In this document: piece by piece, positions 59,868 to 64,000 of the stretch
How the letters are laid out: every line of letters begins with the position of its first letter
Position numbering within the stretch: the stretch's first letter is position 1
NCBI GenBank assembly: GCA_022578965.1
Contig: MU400531.1
Location: forward strand, 1-64,000
Direction: 5' to 3'
Origin: Xylaria sp. FL1777
Taxonomy: Eukaryota; Ascomycota; Sordariomycetes; Xylariales; Xylariaceae
DNA: 64,000 nucleotides
The notes under the pieces: model-generated
Seen by the model: only the letters and a program-made list of their open reading frames with translations
Database searches by the model: none
What the model was told of the DNA's origin: nothing
Program-made: the position numbers and the translations under genes

Positions 59868-62800
59868 TTAGTATTTTATTCAAGATTTTTTTTGCAATTT
59901 TTCTAATTTTTTTGCTTTATTTTTTACTTTTTTAATTAATGGTTTTTGCTTTTTATTAAATTAAAAGGTTGCTAGTTTTTAGCTATAATATTCTTAAAAT
60001 AATATTATAATTAAATATATTAGCAATATTTAATATAATTTATTTTTTATGTTTTTATATAAATATATTAAAAGGTTTAGTTTTTTTAAATATATAACTG
60101 TTATTATAGCTAAAAGTACTTTTATTAAATCTTTTAATTTTTTAAAATTTTTGCTTATATTTTTAAGAAATTTTATTTTGTTTTGCTACTTTAAATAAAA
60201 TTATATTAGCTTATGCTTTTAAGTTAATTAAAATATTATATTTTTTTTTTAATATATAAGTTTAACTTTAAATTAGTTTTGCTAGTTATTATATTAAATT
60301 TTACGTAAGGCTTTAGTTTTTTTAGCTATTTGTTGCTTTTTTAGCGAATATTTATTTTGTTTTTTGATTTTTTTTTGTAAAATATTTAAGTACTTATTTT
60401 ATTTTATACTTCAGATATTATTATGCTTTGTTTTGTTTTTGCTTTTAGTTAAGCTTTAAATTATAGTTTTTAAGCTTTTTTACTTTTAATAATTATTTTT
60501 TAATATAATTATGCTTTAATTAACTAGTAATATTTATAACAGTTATTTTTATATTTTTTTAAAATAATGTTATAAGTATAATTAAAATTCTTTTTAAATA
60601 TTGCAAATTTTCGTAAATTTTTATAATAAACTATAATTATAACTAATTACTTTAATTTATAAAAGTTTTATATTTTTGTTTTTATAATTTGTTTAAAAAC
60701 CTAATTATTTTTTAGTTTATTAAATAAATATTAATAGTAATAATATACTATATAGTAATTTTATAATATTTTATTATGTTTTAAATTTTTTAGGCATAAA
60801 ATATTATTATTATTTTTTATTATAGTTTTATTATAATAATAATTTTTAGCAATTAGTTAAATTGCTAGCTTTAGTTTTTAAAACGTATTAGTTTTTATAT
60901 TAACTATTAGTACTTTTTTGTTTTGTTATATTTAAAACAGTTTAAGCTATAAAAATACTTCGTTTATTTTTATTAGTTCTTTTTTTGTAGTATTTTTTAT
61001 AGCTTTTAATTTTATTTGTTTTTGTTTTAAAGTTTTATAAGTTCTGTTTTTTTAGGTTTATTTAATAACTAAGTATTTTAGTAGTTTATAATTAGTTTAA
61101 TAATTATACTATTTATAGTTATAGTTTTGTTTTTTTAAATATAATTTTTTTTTAAGCTATATTTTAAGCTTTAATAGTTTAAAGTTTTTATAGTTTTATA
61201 AATCTGCTAACTATATTAATTTACTACTTTTTATTGTTTGCTACTTTTAATTAAACTATTTTTTTAAGTTATATATTAAACAACTTTAATTGTTTATATA
61301 ACAAATATATTTTTTTATAATTTGTTTTAATAACTGTAAAGCTTTTAAATAATATTTATATGTTTGTTTATTTTAACTTATATAAATAAAGCATTTAGAT
61401 TTGTTTAATATAGCACTTTTGTTTTAACTTAAAACAGCAACTTTATATTTTTGCTTTAAAAACATATTTTTTAAATTGCTTTGTTGTTTTTTGTTGTTTT
61501 AAACTTTTATAACTTGTACTTTTTTCTTAAATTAAAAATTTTTTTCTTTTTTATAGCTTTTTTTTTGTTTTTTTTTTTAAATTAGTATTATTTTTAAAAG
61601 TGTTCTTTTTTTTTACAGTTATAACATTTAACTTTAAACATATTTTAGGATTATTATTTTCGGACTTTATTAATTTATTTAAATCTTTGTTTAATACTTT
61701 CTTAAGTATTCTTTTTTTTGTTTTTTTTAGTTTTTTTAGTTTTAAAGTACTAATTAAATAATTATTAATTAATTATAATAGCTATATTAATATACGTATT
61801 AATTTTTACTAGTTTATTTATTTTATATAGTTTGTTTTAAACTTAAGTTTTAAGTTTACTATAAAATAAATAAAATAATATAAGCTTAAGCAATTTTAAA
61901 ATTATTATTAATCGTTTAAATTTTATAGCATAATTTATTATTGCTTTTGTTTGTTTTAAGCAATAAAATGCTTTTTTTATATGTTTTGCTTTTTAAGTAT
62001 TTTTAAATAGTGCTTTTATTTAATTTTTAAACTTAATATAATTTTTAAAAATCTTTTTTGTTTTTAGCTTAAAGTTAGTTAACTTGTTAGCTTTTAAAAA
62101 AATTTTTAAAATAAATTAAAACTATTTTAGTACTTTTTTTAACAAAAATTATAAAATAGTTATTATTTTTTGATTTTTTTTTGTAATAATAATAAAATGC
62201 TATTTTAAATAAAGTTTAATATAAATTAAAAAAGCTTTTATATTTATAAATTTATTATAAAGTTTTAAAGCAGTAAGTTTAAAACTTTTAATGTTAAGCA
62301 TTTTTAATATTATAAATAATCTTAATAGTAAAAGTAGTAATAATAGTAAAAAGTTAGGTTTTTTATTTTAAGTTATTATTTTAAGTATAGTAATAATAAA
62401 AATAAGCGTTAAGTTTATTAGTAGTAATATTAATATTAATTATAGTATAATTACTTGTTTAAAACTTTAACTTGTTATTATAATAGCAGTTATTATTGCT
62501 ACTTTAATTATTATAGCTAGTATTTATGCTAGTTTAAAAGTTATAACGTTTAGTATTTAAGCTATTCTTTAGGTTAAAGCAATTAATTTGCTTTATAGCG
62601 CTAGTATTAACGTTAGTTCTTTTTTATTGCTGCTATTTAACTTTTTTTTTTTGCTATTGCTTTTTTTTTAATAGAAGTAGCTAATAAAAGTGCTAAAGTT
62701 TATTGTTTTAATACGTTGCTAGTTTTAAAGATCTTTAAAATTTTTAAACTTAATTTTTAACTTTTTATTTTTAGTAATATAACTTAAATTTAGTTTTATT

Positions 62801-62968
62801 AGTTATTAAGTAAAGTTTATTTATATAATGCTATTTAGCATTTTTATTTTTTAAATATTTCTTTAGTATACTTTTAAAACTTTATTTTGTAAATTGTTTG
62901 TTATTTAACTTTTTATATTAGTATTTGTTTTTATATATTAAGTCTTATTAATTAAAAAGCTATTAAAG

Positions 62969-63462
62969 TATAATAAACCTGTTATATATTAATATAATAA
63001 GTTTATTTTTAAGGTTTTAATTTATAAGTAATAATAAAATTCTTAACAGTAGTTCATTAAAGAAGTTTTTAAAGTACTTTTATTACTATATATTAATAAA
63101 GGTCTTAAGGGATTAAAAGTAATAAATATATTAGTGCTTAGCAGTTATAAGAAATTAATAGCTAAAAAACTAAAACTAAATAAATAACTAAATACAAAAA
63201 GTGCATAATTATATAAACAAAAGAAAAGTAAAAAAAGTAGTAATTTCTTTTAAATTACTGCAAGTTTAGTAAACATTAAATTACTGTAAACTTAGTAAGC
63301 TTTAAATTACTATAAGCCTAGTAAGCTTTAAATTACTATAAGCTTAGTAAGCCAAGTAAGTTATTACGTAACTTTAGCTCTAGCTAGCAAAAAAAGAAGT
63401 GCAAAGTATATATAAAAGCATTAAGCTACTTTAAAGGCCACCCTTGTGCTAATTTCATAACA
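62969..63462 (-). repeat. 5' LTR of copy B (494 bp)
   Basis: Starts TATAATAAACC and ends CATAACA. Ungapped match to 55,766-56,259 with transitions only. It retains a CCACCC patch near 63,438-63,443. Confidence 0.95.
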
Positions 63463-63467
63463 AATAT
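63463..63467. repeat. Right target-site duplication of copy B (AATAT)
   Basis: AATAT directly after the LTR end CA; identical to 55,761-55,765. Such an AT-rich pentamer has some chance probability, but it lies exactly at both LTR ends. Confidence 0.9.
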
Positions 63468-64000
63468 ATAACTGCACAAAATTTTTTATTAATAATAACT
63501 ATATAATATTAGCAAACTATACAGCTAATAATTTATTTATAACGTTTATTAATATAAACTTTATAAAACAAAGAATAGTTTTAGTTGTTTTATTGCTATT
63601 AAAACAATAATTATGTATTTATTACAACAAAAAAAACTTTAAAACTAAAGAACTTAAGCTTAAGTACTTATTTAATGCTTTTATAAACTATAGCATAATT
63701 TATTCGATTTTTAACATAAGGTTAACTTGCAAACAGCAGCTTTAATAGTTTAAGAAAATTATTAATAATAGCAATAAGCGTTTTAAAAAACTTCTTAATA
63801 TATTACAAACTAGCATGCATTTAAACTTTATTAAAAAGTTATTATTAAAACAAAACTTATATTTACTAAAAAAATCTTTGTTTAAATAGCTTGCAGTTTA
63901 TTAAAACTTCTTTTATTGCTTAAAATATTGCTAGTTTAATTAATGCTTTTATAATTATATATATAGCACCTTGATTTAAATTACTGCAAAATATAATATA
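63468..64000. other. AT-rich DNA to the window end, nothing recognised
   Basis: Continues the mutated AT-rich block. No repeat shared with copies A or B and no readable domain was found. Confidence 0.6.

Larger units (their letters stand above)
55766..63462 (-). mobile_element. Copy B: full-length Ty3/gypsy chromovirus, dead by C-to-T mutation
   Basis: 7,697-bp sister of copy A in the same orientation, 5.2 kb to its right, with two 494-bp LTRs and a 5-bp AATAT target duplication. It is 3 bp shorter than A and aligns with it throughout, differing overwhelmingly by C/T and G/A. Pol can be read at the matching places: reverse transcriptase with YLNN at 59,264-59,275, integrase near 57,870-58,120 (VIINKLTKYAYFLLFK) and the chromodomain near 56,950-57,095. 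It is slightly more mutated than A. All frames are closed. Confidence 0.95.

Noticed and set aside
39440..64000. Mitochondrial or plasmid origin for the AT-rich block
   Set aside because: It contains nuclear-type LTR retrotransposons with target duplications and is continuous with nuclear genes.
1..64000. CRISPR array, bacterial operon or telomere repeat
   Set aside because: No regularly spaced repeats with unique spacers and no TTAGGG-type array. All genes are eukaryotic, with introns.

Overview
This window is a piece of nuclear chromosome from a filamentous ascomycete (Pezizomycotina, probably a Sordariomycete; this placement is inferred). The evidence is short GT..CTAAY..AG introns of mostly 48-66 bp, fungal-type proteins (Arp8, glutathione synthetase, Rim1-type mitochondrial SSB, a Rua1-type regulator, an ATRX/ARIP4-like SNF2 protein, a trichothecene-3-O-acetyltransferase-like fragment), and a sharp split into a gene island of ordinary composition (about 1,790-39,440) and extremely AT-rich flanks (1-1,790 and 39,440-64,000).

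Gene island, left to right: a small CsbD/cruciform-DNA-recognition-like protein (2,581-2,919, +); a TPR/MYND/SET-domain protein (5,084-6,748, +); mitochondrial single-strand DNA-binding protein (7,957-8,724, +, three exons) converging on glutathione synthetase (9,170-10,907, -, four exons); a 1,809-aa SNF2-family ATPase (13,641-19,129, +, one intron near the end) converging on the INO80 subunit Arp8 (20,218-22,616, -, three exons); a proline-rich protein of unknown function (23,985-24,695, +) facing away from Arp8; a Rua1-type zinc-binding regulator (30,378-32,335, +, three exons) behind a 5.7-kb gene-free stretch; then 6 kb with nothing convincing; and finally an HXXXD-type acyltransferase (38,346-39,266, -) that breaks off at the AT-rich border. 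These are mainly housekeeping and chromatin genes. No operon-like or cluster logic links them, although three of them (SNF2, Arp8, SET) act on chromatin.

The AT-rich flanks hold a family of long terminal repeat (LTR) retrotransposons. Copies A (42,893-50,592) and B (55,766-63,462) are complete. Each has two 494-bp LTRs and a perfect 5-bp target duplication (ACTAA for A, AATAT for B), and both lie on the minus strand. A related copy C runs off the left edge on the plus strand and ends at 1,911. Although full of stops, the minus-strand pol of A can still be read as reverse transcriptase (YLDD box now YLNN), integrase and a C-terminal chromodomain, so the family is a Ty3/gypsy chromovirus. The spacers around the copies are low-complexity and satellite-like.

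The most unusual signal is the mutation pattern in the AT-rich DNA. In three stretches counted by eye, all 35 remaining cytosines are preceded by A or G, while CpA is still common. This looks like C-to-T mutation driven by a 5' pyrimidine (TpC/CpC), not the classical CpA-directed repeat-induced point mutation (RIP). The outer ~120 bp of copy C's LTR escaped mutation and gives a near-unmutated reference. Other points of interest are the acyltransferase lost exactly at its catalytic motif, a lysine/asparagine-rich open frame surviving in a less-mutated patch between A and B, and a GC-rich last exon in the glutathione synthetase gene.
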